From positions 1 through 38,895 of the IMG/VR virus record IMGVR_UViG_3300045999_007928: a stretch of DNA of 38,895 nt. One strand, 5' to 3'. Below, in pieces: positions 28,578-37,700 of this stretch; the first letter of the stretch is position 1, and each line of letters starts with the position of its first letter. Under the pieces are notes generated by a model that worked only from the letters and a program-made list of their open reading frames with translations, was not told where the DNA came from and ran no database searches. Source of the stretch: a virus. A program made the translations under genes and the position numbers.

Positions 28578-30485
28578 ATGTACGACGGCACAGAGCAGGT
28601 GCAGGACAAGTGGTACGCGAAGCAGAACCGTGAGCCTCATGCCGCGGTCGCTCAGCGCGTAAAAGTCATTCTGGACAACCAGCTTGACCGCCGCACCGGC
28701 GTCCGCCGATCGCAGCAGCTCTACGGCGTCGACCTGCGCGCGTATGGCATCACGCCTGATGCGACCATCGACCGTCGCTATACGATCAACCACCTCAAGA
28801 ACAGCGTCGACACGCTGGCTGCCAAGATTAGCCGCGTGAAGACGTTGCCGTACGCCATCACGGCGGGCGGCAACTACATGCAGCAGCAGCGCGCAAAGAA
28901 GCTGTCTCGCTTCATTGAGGGCGCGTTTGAGGACATGAAGTTCTGGACGAAGCAGCTCAAGGTCGACCTTGCGACGCTCGTCGATGGAACCGGCTGCATC
29001 AAGGTCACGTCGGAGTACGACCAGTTGAAGCTGGAAGTCGTTCCGATGCTCGACCTCTTCGTTGACGATGCCGAAGGTCGCTACGGCAGCCCGCGCAACA
29101 TCATCCAGCGTCATCTCGTGGACCGTGGCCAGGTCATGGCCATGTACGGCGACTCGAACTCCGACGGCGACCTGTACGGGTCGCTTACGGAGCGTCGCGC
29201 GGCTATTGCCACCGCGCCAATCCCGACCGACACGGAGATGTCTGACTTCGTCATCAACTCCGGCGCGGACCTCATCTACGTCTACGAGGCCTGGCACTTG
29301 CCGTCGTCGCCCCACGCGAAAGACGGCAAGTACGTCGTATGCCTCGACAACGGTACGATGATCACTACGGAGTGGCGTCGCAGCCGCTTTCCGTTCGCAT
29401 TCCAGACGCGCAACGTGTCGCTCGTTGGCTTCTGGGGCTCGTCGGCGGTCTGGGAGTTTGGTCCCGCGCAGGAGGAGCACAACACGCTCTCGCGCAAGTT
29501 GCAGCAAGCCCACAACATCATGGGCGGCTCGCACATCATCATGCAGGCCGGCACGCTCGGCAAGACCGTCTCGCTCGACAACGGCATCGGCACCATCATC
29601 GAGTACATGCCTGGCGGCAGCCCTCCGCAGACGTTCAACCCGGACCCGGTAAACCCGCAGACGTACGCGTACCGGAACAGCATCCCGGCTGAAATCAACC
29701 AGGGTCTTGGCCTGTCTGACATGAGCGCGCACTCTGAGCTGCCTGCCGGACTGCGCGCCGCATCTGGCAAGGCTCTCCAGGTCTACGAGGACTTCGAGAG
29801 CGAGCGCCTGCACGTCTTCCACAAGCTGCATGAGCAGTTTGCCGTCGATGTGGCCGAACTTGTCATGGAGGAGTGCGAGTCGCTCCTCGCCTCTGACATC
29901 GATGTGGCGGTCGCCCGGCCGACCAAGTCGGAGTTGCAGTCGGTGGCGTGGTCGGAAGTGCGCATGGACCAGCGCGAGTACCGTCTCCGCGTCTACCCAA
30001 TCAGCAACCTGTCGCGTCAGCCGAGCGCCAAGTTTGAGCAGATCCTGTCGCTGGCGAACATCGGCCTCGTCGACAAGCCCGTTCTACGCCGCCTCCTCGA
30101 CCTACCAGACATCGACGCCGAGGAAGACCTCGCGAATGCGCCGTCTGACGCGGTCGACATGCAGCTTTACGAGATGGTTGAGAGCCGCAAGTACACCTCG
30201 CCGTCGGAGTACATCGACCCGGCTATGGCGATGGAGCGAGCCAAGCTCTTTTACGCCAAGTGCCTCGTCGACAAGGTGCCGGAGCGCAAGCTCTCGCTTG
30301 TCGCGGAGTACATCAACGAGTGCGCGGCAGCAATTGCCGGTATCCAGGCAGGGCAGCAAGCGGCAGCCCAGCCTGGAGGAGCGCCAGCCGGGGAGCAGAC
30401 CGGCGGGATTGCTCAGGATGCCGCCCAAATGGCCGGGGAGGGCGCTGCTCCGCCTAACCCAGCCTCTATGGGAGTGCTCCAATGA
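28578..30485 (+). CDS. Portal protein
   Basis: A 635-aa protein starting at ATG 28578. The opening YDGTEQVQDKWYAKQNREPH and the following helix are typical of podophage portals. The clip/stem part has VDLATLVDGTGCIKV, EVVPMLDLFVDDAEGRYG and a middle block (ITTEWRRSRFPFAFQTRNVS, then EEHNTLSRKLQQAHNIM). The C-terminal barrel helix is Ala/Gln-rich. A ring of twelve forms the vertex through which DNA enters and leaves. The nearest ribosome site (GGGA) is 14 bases away and fits an out-of-frame ATG at 28571 better. The stop overlaps the scaffold start (ATGA). Confidence 0.85.
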   Translation: MYDGTEQVQDKWYAKQNREPHAAVAQRVKVILDNQLDRRTGVRRSQQLYGVDLRAYGITPDATIDRRYTINHLKNSVDTLAAKISRVKTLPYAITAGGNYMQQQRAKKLSRFIEGAFEDMKFWTKQLKVDLATLVDGTGCIKVTSEYDQLKLEVVPMLDLFVDDAEGRYGSPRNIIQRHLVDRGQVMAMYGDSNSDGDLYGSLTERRAAIATAPIPTDTEMSDFVINSGADLIYVYEAWHLPSSPHAKDGKYVVCLDNGTMITTEWRRSRFPFAFQTRNVSLVGFWGSSAVWEFGPAQEEHNTLSRKLQQAHNIMGGSHIIMQAGTLGKTVSLDNGIGTIIEYMPGGSPPQTFNPDPVNPQTYAYRNSIPAEINQGLGLSDMSAHSELPAGLRAASGKALQVYEDFESERLHVFHKLHEQFAVDVAELVMEECESLLASDIDVAVARPTKSELQSVAWSEVRMDQREYRLRVYPISNLSRQPSAKFEQILSLANIGLVDKPVLRRLLDLPDIDAEEDLANAPSDAVDMQLYEMVESRKYTSPSEYIDPAMAMERAKLFYAKCLVDKVPERKLSLVAEYINECAAAIAGIQAGQQAAAQPGGAPAGEQTGGIAQDAAQMAGEGAAPPNPASMGVLQ

Positions 30486-31489
30486 GCGATTTCGACGCCG
30501 ATATTCAGGCTGGCAGCAGCGAAACGTCCAACGAGCCCATGTCCAACGACGCCCTTGTCGCGTTGGCAGGCAATCTGATGCGCGGAGAAGAGCCTTCGCT
30601 CGCGAAAACGGCATCGGATGGCATCGCGCCCGAAGAGATTCCTGACGCAGACGCGCAGGAAACCGCTGAGCGCGTCGAGGCCAAGCCGCAAGAGGCCGAG
30701 CCTGAGTTCGACCCGCGCGAGCGCATCCGTGCACGCATGGAAAAAGCCCGTGCTGCCAAGATGGCCAAGGCGCAGGCGCGTCGAGAAGCCGAAATGGCCG
30801 AAAAGCTGCGTCAGTACGAGTCGATGATGGCCCCGCGCGAGCCGGAAAAGGGCTCGTTCGACATCGACGGCTTCAAGCGCAAGCTCGCACAGAGCCCGCT
30901 GACGGCCTTGCAGGAGCTTGGCATCAACCTCGACGAGTTTACGCAGGCTGCCATTGAGGAGAACACGCCTCAGTCGCGCATGCTGTCGCAGATGAAGGCG
31001 ATGGAGGAGCGCATCAATGCGTTCGAGCGCCAGCGTCAGGAATTTGAGCAGAAGCAGCGGGAGCAGCACGAGGAACGCGTGCGCTACGAGCAAGATCAGG
31101 CGTTTTGCAGCATCATCACGCCAGACGACTACCCGTCGTTGCACGAGTTCTTCAAGGAAGACCCCTACGCGCTGATTCGCGAGGCAGACGCGCTTGCTAA
31201 GCAGCTCATCCAGCGCGGGAGCAACCCCGACGACATCGACGACTCCGACCTCGCTGACTATCTCGAAGAGAAGTACGCGAAGACGCTGATGCGCATCAAG
31301 GGCCGCGCAGAGGCCCAGCGCACCGCGCAGCCGCTTCCGAGCAAGAGCCGGGGCCGCGCGCCAACTCAGTCGTCTGCGTCGGATACGACCATCGGTTCGC
31401 AAAAGAACTTCTGGGACCTCAGTGCAGGCGAGCAGGATGCGCTGTTGAAGGAAATCGCACGCAACGAAATGAGCAAAACCGCAAACTAA
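30482..31489 (+). CDS. Scaffolding protein
   Basis: A 335-aa acidic, helical protein in an ATGA overlap with the portal gene and just before the capsid gene, the usual place of the scaffold. It is Glu/Ala/Lys-rich with a coiled-coil segment (MEERINAFERQRQEFEQKQR, residues about 170-200) and a C-terminal polar helix (FWDLSAGEQDALLKEIARNE) that could dock the capsid. The scaffold builds the prohead and leaves before packaging. No protease is visible. The role rests on composition and position. Confidence 0.75.
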   Translation: MSDFDADIQAGSSETSNEPMSNDALVALAGNLMRGEEPSLAKTASDGIAPEEIPDADAQETAERVEAKPQEAEPEFDPRERIRARMEKARAAKMAKAQARREAEMAEKLRQYESMMAPREPEKGSFDIDGFKRKLAQSPLTALQELGINLDEFTQAAIEENTPQSRMLSQMKAMEERINAFERQRQEFEQKQREQHEERVRYEQDQAFCSIITPDDYPSLHEFFKEDPYALIREADALAKQLIQRGSNPDDIDDSDLADYLEEKYAKTLMRIKGRAEAQRTAQPLPSKSRGRAPTQSSASDTTIGSQKNFWDLSAGEQDALLKEIARNEMSKTAN

Positions 31490-31498
31490 GGGAAAGCC

Positions 31499-32848
31499 AT
31501 GCCTATCTCCAGCAACGTCACTGCCGTCAACCAGGTTCTCAAGCTCCTCTACAAGAAGGGTGTTCCGAACCTCTCGTACAACAAGCAAGCCCTCCTCGAT
31601 AAGATCGCCGTCCAGCAGGACTTCACGGGCGAGAAGAAGGTCATGGCGCTCCAGACCTCGAACCCGCAGGGCTTCGGGTCTGACTTCAACCGCGCCTACG
31701 ACCACAAGGACAGCGCGGAGAGCTACAAGCGATTCGAGATGTTCCGCGTGCAGCACTACGGCTTCGCGCAGGTCGCTGGCGAGGTCATGCGTACGTCGGT
31801 CGACCCCGGCTCGCTCGTCAACGTGTGGCGTAACCGCACCGAGAGCGTTGTTCGTGGCATGCAGAACAGCGCCGGCCGTCTCCTCTACGGTTCGGGCACC
31901 GGCCGCATGGCGACGGTCAGCGCCGCGGCTACCGTTGCGACGACCACGATCACGCTCCAGACGGCGGCTGACGTGGCGAACTTTGAAGTCGGCATGTACA
32001 TCACGATGTACTCCGGCGAGTCCTTCGCGGCGCAGTACGTCGAATTCAACACGGGCGGTGTCTCGACGACGTTTAACGCCACAAACATGGTGCGCAAGGT
32101 CACCGGTGTTACCCGCGACCTTGCCAGCGGTGCAGCGACCCTGACGATTGACACCGCCTCGCGCTGGCCCGCGAACGCGATCATCACGCGCGATGGCGAC
32201 GGTATCGTCGTCGACCCGTCGACTTCGCTCACCAGCTACGACGGCGGCACCGCCGGCGGTGTTCCCTACGGCCCTCGTGCGCCTGCTGGCATCAAGCAGT
32301 GGATCGCGGGTGGCCGCATCGGCTCGCAGCCGTACGGCGACACGCTCTTCGGGCTCGACCGTTCGAGCGACAAGATCCGCCTTGGCGGCTCGGTGCTCGA
32401 TGGCACTGGTCAGAATATGGTCGAGGCGCTTCAGACGCTCGAAGCCAGCATTCTCTTCCAGGGCATGGGCTACCCGACGGCCATCGCGGCGAACACGCTC
32501 GACATCGCGCAGCTCAAGAAGTCGGCGCTCAGCGACGTGATCCGCATCCCCGCGCAAGACCCCAAGCAGAACCTCAACTTCCAGTCGGTTGTGTTTGTTG
32601 GTCAGAACGGCGCGATTCCGTTCGTCGAGGACCCCTTCTGCCCGCGCGGCGAGGCGTACATGCTCAACCTTCCGTCGTGGAGCATCTCCACGGCTCCGGG
32701 CGGCATGTTCCAGCTCGTCGACTGGGACGGCAACGGCTTCCTCCGCCTCATGGATTCTGACAACTACCAGGCGCGCTTTGCGAGCTACTACCAGATCGGG
32801 TGCATCAACCCGGGCTCCAACGGCTACGTCTACAACTGGGGCGCTTGA
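31499..32848 (+). CDS. Major capsid protein
   Basis: A 449-aa protein with AAGGGAAA before ATG 31499. The start SSNVTAVNQVLKLLYKKGVP and the following VMALQTSNPQGFGSDFNRAY, an N-arm with spine helix (RVQHYGFAQVAGEVMRTSVD), a Thr/Ala beta insertion (about 135-230) and the C-terminal axial-type block (YMLNLPSWSISTAPGGMFQL) suit an HK97-fold capsid subunit of podoviruses. Its codon use is smoother and more C-ending than its neighbours, as for a highly expressed gene. It forms the icosahedral shell around the portal. Confidence 0.8.
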   Translation: MPISSNVTAVNQVLKLLYKKGVPNLSYNKQALLDKIAVQQDFTGEKKVMALQTSNPQGFGSDFNRAYDHKDSAESYKRFEMFRVQHYGFAQVAGEVMRTSVDPGSLVNVWRNRTESVVRGMQNSAGRLLYGSGTGRMATVSAAATVATTTITLQTAADVANFEVGMYITMYSGESFAAQYVEFNTGGVSTTFNATNMVRKVTGVTRDLASGAATLTIDTASRWPANAIITRDGDGIVVDPSTSLTSYDGGTAGGVPYGPRAPAGIKQWIAGGRIGSQPYGDTLFGLDRSSDKIRLGGSVLDGTGQNMVEALQTLEASILFQGMGYPTAIAANTLDIAQLKKSALSDVIRIPAQDPKQNLNFQSVVFVGQNGAIPFVEDPFCPRGEAYMLNLPSWSISTAPGGMFQLVDWDGNGFLRLMDSDNYQARFASYYQIGCINPGSNGYVYNWGA

Positions 32849-32874
32849 GCGACCTCGTGAAAGGAAGGTAGACG

Positions 32875-33327
32875 ATGGGAGTTCTTAGTACCCCTCTTCG
32901 GAGCCAACTCCGAACGAACGTTCCTGGCGACATCCGCATCTCTGGACGCGTGAACTTCAATGGCGCCGGCATCGGTGTCCAAGGCAAGGGGTTCACGTTT
33001 GTACAAAGCGGAACCGCTGGAATCTACTACGTCTTCTTTGGCGCAGGGGTGACGGCGACGTTCACCGCGGGCGCTATCGACACCGCGCAAAACAGCAGCT
33101 CGGTAACGAAGCTCATCAGCTGGAACCTGGATCCTGTGATTCAGAATCCGGAGACGGCTGCGAACGTCCGAGTTGTGTACGGATGGCCGGCGCGAGTTGC
33201 TCCTGGCCAGCCGATCATCGGGCTTCAAGTCAAGTTCATCAACAGCGCGGGGGCTCTCGCGGCACCTGTTACTGCGGATGGATTTGTGTTTGAGCTGACT
33301 TGCCAGACCACCGAGGTTGAGGTCTGA
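32875..33327 (+). CDS. Beta-rich head protein, decoration candidate
   Basis: A 150-aa protein with GGAAGG upstream of ATG 32875. Strands follow one another (ISGRVNFNGAGIGVQGKGFT, then GIYYVFFGAGVTATFTAG, then NVRVVYGWPARVAPGQPIIG, then GFVFELTCQTTEVEV) like a jelly roll. Directly after the capsid gene it is likely a decoration or cement protein on the shell. It has no cysteine cluster. The role is inferred from fold pattern and position. Confidence 0.6.
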   Translation: MGVLSTPLRSQLRTNVPGDIRISGRVNFNGAGIGVQGKGFTFVQSGTAGIYYVFFGAGVTATFTAGAIDTAQNSSSVTKLISWNLDPVIQNPETAANVRVVYGWPARVAPGQPIIGLQVKFINSAGALAAPVTADGFVFELTCQTTEVEV

Positions 33328-33560
33328 TGAAGGGCAAGGGCGGGAAGATCGCCATCCTCCTCGGCATGAAGCCGGGGATGGGTGGCGGGGACGAAGAGGA
33401 GGCTCCGCCGTCCTCTCAGCAAGGCGAAGACGAAGAGGGGCCGTCTATGGCGGAAGTCTCTCTCGCCAAGCAGATGATGCGCGCCAAGGACGCGGAGTCG
33501 TATGCCTCCGCCCTCAAAGCGTTCATCTACGAGTGTATGCCCGACGAAAGCGAAGACTGA
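33327..33560 (+). CDS. Small acidic protein after capsid gene
   Basis: A 77-aa protein from ATG 33327, sharing one base with the previous stop (TGATG). A basic Gly-rich start (MKGKGGKIAILLGMKPG), an acidic linker (DEEEAPPSSQQGEDEEGP), and a helix (SYASALKAFIYECMPDES). The helix resembles the small conserved proteins encoded after capsid genes in podophages, with 'A-x-x-ALKAF' at the end. Function unknown. Confidence 0.55.
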   Translation: MKGKGGKIAILLGMKPGMGGGDEEEAPPSSQQGEDEEGPSMAEVSLAKQMMRAKDAESYASALKAFIYECMPDESED

Positions 33561-33577
33561 TAGGTTAGGGGTTCACC

Positions 33578-34330
33578 ATGGCTCGCACGAGAACGCTCGC
33601 TCAACTTCGAGAAGAGGTCCGCCAGCGTGCGGACATGGTGAACTCCGGCTTCGTCACGGATGCCGAAGTCGACCGTTGCATCAACCAGTCGTGGGCTCAG
33701 CTCTACGACCGGTTGCTTGCGACGGGCGAGGACTACTATCTCAAGTACGTCGACCTCGGCATCGTGGCCAGCCCGGCGACTCCGTACGCGGACTTCCTGA
33801 GCTACACTGCGTCCAACGGCCAGCCGGCCAACGATGTTTACCAGGTGCGTGGTGTGGACGCGGTCTACGCGAGCAACCTCGTGGTCAACTGCCCAAGGTT
33901 CAATTGGGAAGAGCGCAACCTGTACAATGCCGTTCCTGAGCTAACGCCGTACGCGCCGATCACGGCGTATCGGGTCATCCAGAACCCGATTACTGGGAAC
34001 GACTGCATTGAGTTCATCCCGTCGACGCCAAACGGCATCAGCTACTACCGCGTGTGGTATTACCCGAATCCAAAGGTACTGACGCTTCCGTCGGACACCC
34101 TTGACGGTCGAAGTGGCTGGGAAGAGTGGGTCGTGGTTGATGCGGCCATCAAGCTGCTCGCCAAAGAAGAGAGCGACACGTCGCAACTTGAGCGCGAAGC
34201 TGCGCGGGTGTGGGCTAGAATCATGGCTGTCGCGGAGAATCGCGACGCGGGCCAGGGGAAACGCGTCACCGACGTTAATCTCAACTCCGGCATGTGGCCG
34301 TACCCTGCGGGATTCCCGCGCAGGTTCTAG
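33578..34330 (+). CDS. Head-tail adaptor protein
   Basis: A 250-aa protein from ATG 33578. The opening TRTLAQLREEVRQRADM, then VTDAEVDRCINQSWAQLYDR, with later YYRVWYYPNPKVLTLPSDTL and EEWVVVDAAIKLLAKEESDT, matches the podophage adaptor group (T7 gp11, P22 gp4 and SU10-type adaptors): a four-helix bundle with a beta-hairpin region and a last long helix. It would sit under the portal ring and hold the nozzle. Next is a neck protein and then the nozzle. Family match is by pattern. Confidence 0.7.
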   Translation: MARTRTLAQLREEVRQRADMVNSGFVTDAEVDRCINQSWAQLYDRLLATGEDYYLKYVDLGIVASPATPYADFLSYTASNGQPANDVYQVRGVDAVYASNLVVNCPRFNWEERNLYNAVPELTPYAPITAYRVIQNPITGNDCIEFIPSTPNGISYYRVWYYPNPKVLTLPSDTLDGRSGWEEWVVVDAAIKLLAKEESDTSQLEREAARVWARIMAVAENRDAGQGKRVTDVNLNSGMWPYPAGFPRRF

Positions 34331-34339
34331 GAGGGGAAG

Positions 34340-34762
34340 ATGCCGAAGCAGGACAAGCCATCGCAGTTTCTTGTCCGCGACGCCAAGGACCCGCTTGCCA
34401 ACGCGGTGCAGGAGTCGCTTGCGCAGGTCACCAAGAGCCTCCGCCAGCAGCCTCCGCCAAAGCAACTCGTCAGCAGCATCTCGAAGCAGATGCCAGACCA
34501 GGGCATCACGTTCAAGCCTGGTCAGATTGTCGACATCCCTCACGGCCTTGGGCGTAACGCGGCTGGTTTCAACATCGCCAAGGTCGTGACCGATACGCCA
34601 CGAGCCGCCAGCGCACCGTATGCAGCGCCAAACCTGCAAGTGGTTGAAGTTCCCGGCCCACTGGGGCAAAAGATCATGCGGCTGCGGCTCATCCCGCCAA
34701 AGGATGACAACGGCAATGACATCCCGATCGACCCGGTGAAGCTCAACCTGGAGATTTTTTGA
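34340..34762 (+). CDS. Neck/tail protein of unknown role
   Basis: A 140-aa protein from ATG 34340 with AGGAGGGG upstream. A helical N-terminus (LANAVQESLAQVTKSLRQQP) is followed by a beta domain with KPGQIVDIPHGLGRNAAGF, a motif common in small phage tail and fibre proteins (V-x-H-G-L-G-R-x-P/A-x-G). It ends LKLNLEIF-like, sharing one base with the nozzle start. It probably contacts the adaptor or nozzle. Confidence 0.55.
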   Translation: MPKQDKPSQFLVRDAKDPLANAVQESLAQVTKSLRQQPPPKQLVSSISKQMPDQGITFKPGQIVDIPHGLGRNAAGFNIAKVVTDTPRAASAPYAAPNLQVVEVPGPLGQKIMRLRLIPPKDDNGNDIPIDPVKLNLEIF

Positions 34763-37700
34763 TGCCGACTCGTGACCAAGTTCTTCAGGTTCCATTTGTC
34801 GGCGGCATCGACGAGTATGCAGACCCGGACCAGCTTCAGCCTCCCGCAATGGCCTCGCTGGAGAACGCTGTTGTGCGAAAGACGGGCCGCGTCGAGAAGC
34901 GCGAAGGCTTCGAGTACATTCAGAAGGATGGTGTGCCGGGAACGCCAGCTCAGACGTTTGCCGGCACTCCGTTGCCATTCGTACAGGAATGCCTTGGCTC
35001 GCACAGTGGCCGCGACGGATCCAAGCTCCTGCTCGCGGCTGGCGACACGCTGTTTGAGTATGTTGGCTCAGACGCCGATCACGGCTACCGGGTCGTAAAC
35101 AAGCTGCCGTCGTGCTATGGGACGCTGCACTCGGTAGACTCGACCGGCGGCGAGGTGACCGAAGTCGAGTCGATGCTCAATGACTCGGGCACACTGCGTT
35201 GTACGGTCTGGGTCTTGGGCTTCCGCAACGGCCAGGAGTTGACCAACGACAAGGCGATCTCGACGCAGCCGAATGGAACGCATGGCGTGTATGCGGCCGT
35301 GCAGCGCGTCTCTGACGGGGCGTTCGTTACGGCTCCTGTGAGAATCAAGGACTCGTTCGGCGCTGACACGACGCGGTGCAGCGACCTGCGCATGACCATG
35401 TCGAGGGGCTCTTCGGGAAACGATCGGCACTGGGTTGTAGCATTCCGCAGAGACTACGCGGTTATCGAGGCGTTCGCGGTCATCTCAACGGACGGCGCAA
35501 TCAAGACGACAGACAGGATTGACCCGGCTTTCACTGGGCGACCGTATTGGCGGGCATTTGACATCGCCGGAGTCTATAACGAGCAACACCTGCTCTTCGC
35601 CAGGTGCGAGAACGATACGTCGCCAGCGTCGCCAGATGTGCTGCTAAAGCTGCTTTCGTTCGATGTTACAACTGGAGCCTTCTCGGTCGTACACACCTAC
35701 GCCGGCGGTGTTCTGAGTGCCTCGAACGCGTACGGGTCAACGACGTACAGCGTTCATGACTGGAACCGGCGCACGCCTCGCGGGGTCGTACTTGAGAGCA
35801 ACCCCATCACGTCGACTGTAGCCATCTCTGTGCGGACTGTTCACGAGATGGATGTCTCGCCGTTCTATCTTGACGGCAAGTTTGTTGTAACGCGAGCGAA
35901 CTGCTCGGGCTCTACGATCTCGATCACGTCAGACGACTTTGCGTGGCTGCATCGGGCCGGCTTCCAGACCGAAGACAACTTCGGCTCGTTCTCCACCGGG
36001 ACGGGGTACCAGCTGAAGTACAGCGCGAGCGCGAGCGCGAGTCCTTACCAGCTTGCTCCGACCAACTACAACGCGCTCCTCAGCTCAAGCCGAGCGATTT
36101 TGACAGCGGAGTTCGCGGACGGGTCCGTTCAGCCGTACCTGCTTTCTCGTCTGTCGCAGGGAACCGCGTTCGCGCTGTATCAAAACCCGATCGTCTACAC
36201 CGGCACGCAGAGCAATTCTGTCGTGACCTCGTACCCGCGCGCCCTGCACCTATACCCGTCAGACAACTCCGTCTCGGTAACGGTGCCCAACAGCATCGTG
36301 ACCACTTCGGTGGATGCCGCGTCGGTTGATCAGCGAAACGTGACGCGGGTGCAGCTCGGCGGGGCCCCCGGCGTAGTGGGCTTCCCAAACAGCGTGCGAT
36401 TCTGCCGCCTGTCAACGGGCGCCGGCCCTCGGTGCCTTGCCGTCGTGGTGTTCGATGGGTTTGGGATTCCGCAAGCCGTAGAGGTTTACGATGGTCGCGG
36501 GGCCGGCAACGCCTACGGCGTGCCCGCGCTTGTCGACATCACGCAGATTGAGACGCGCGCCAACGCCTATATTGGACCGTGGGGAGCCCCAGTAGTGGTG
36601 CCGGCAAACACGATTCAGGTGTACGACGATTTCAACGCGCCGCTCCCGATTCTGATGACCGACATCATGTTCGAGGACATCGGTCTTAACTCTACCACTA
36701 CCGCGCAGGTGGTGGTGGAGACCAGCGTCGGAGTCGAGCAGTGCGTTCACCGATGGGACGTGGTGAACACCGGCCAGTCCATCATCCTGGCGGTGTCGTC
36801 TGTGTCGGCAGCCCCTTTCAGCGGCCCAAACGGAGACGCGCCTCTGGGGTATGTGAGCCCATTCGCCCGTAGCAACTACTTCGAGGTGTACCCGTGGACG
36901 CCGGTGTCGCAGACGCGGTGGGACCTGAACGACTATGCGACCGTTGGATCGTCAACGTCCAGGCCGATCTGGTGCGCGCTTGGCGGTCCATGGAGGATGA
37001 CCAGCGGGCTTGTGAAGCTGTCTACCGGGCGCTACGGATGCGTGCTCTCGCCGGCCGGAGACGACTTCCAGCAAAGTGCGTTCTTCGTCTCGTTCACCAA
37101 CGGCGAGGCTTTCGTCAAGACAGACCTGGACCCGGATCTGGTTCCGATCCCGTATTCGGGCGGGGTGACGTACGAGAACAACAAGGGCGTGTTCGTTGAG
37201 TCGATGAACATGCCGCGCACAGCAGCAGTCCCACTCAACTGCCCTCGATTCAGTTCGGCCGGGACTCTGCTTTCTGTTGGGGCCATCCGCAGGGGGCAGA
37301 GTGAAGGCGGAAGCTCGGTCTTCGCGCTGGACTACTCGTTTGAGCCGCAAGGGTGGCGGCAGATGAAGCAGTGGGGTGATTACACCATCATCAACGGCGG
37401 GATTCCAAGCTCGTTCGACGGTTCGTCGTGCAGCGAGGCCTCGATGCTTCTATGGCCGCAGAGAGACCTAACGAGCATCGCATACGACCCGTCGTCGCAA
37501 CTCTTGTTCAGCACGCAGACGACGACCCCGTACGCACTTGATGTCAAGGTGTCTGCGTACATCTTGGTTGGCTACCAGGGGCCGTACCTGGCGAACATCA
37601 AGCGTCCGTGGTTCGCGTACGAGGCCGGCTTCAAAAACAAGAACGAGTACAACAACGACACCAACCAGGTCGTTGACATGCACTGGTCGCGCATCACGAC

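Noticed and set aside
28569-29831. A 420-codon open frame antisense to the portal gene
   Set aside because: Same mirror-codon bias, no ribosome site, and the sense strand encodes a recognisable portal.
30413-32557. A 714-codon open frame antisense to scaffold and capsid genes
   Set aside because: It runs opposite to well-supported structural genes, is Arg/Leu/Val/Asp-biased as expected from the mirror of G+C-rich codons, and lacks a start signal.
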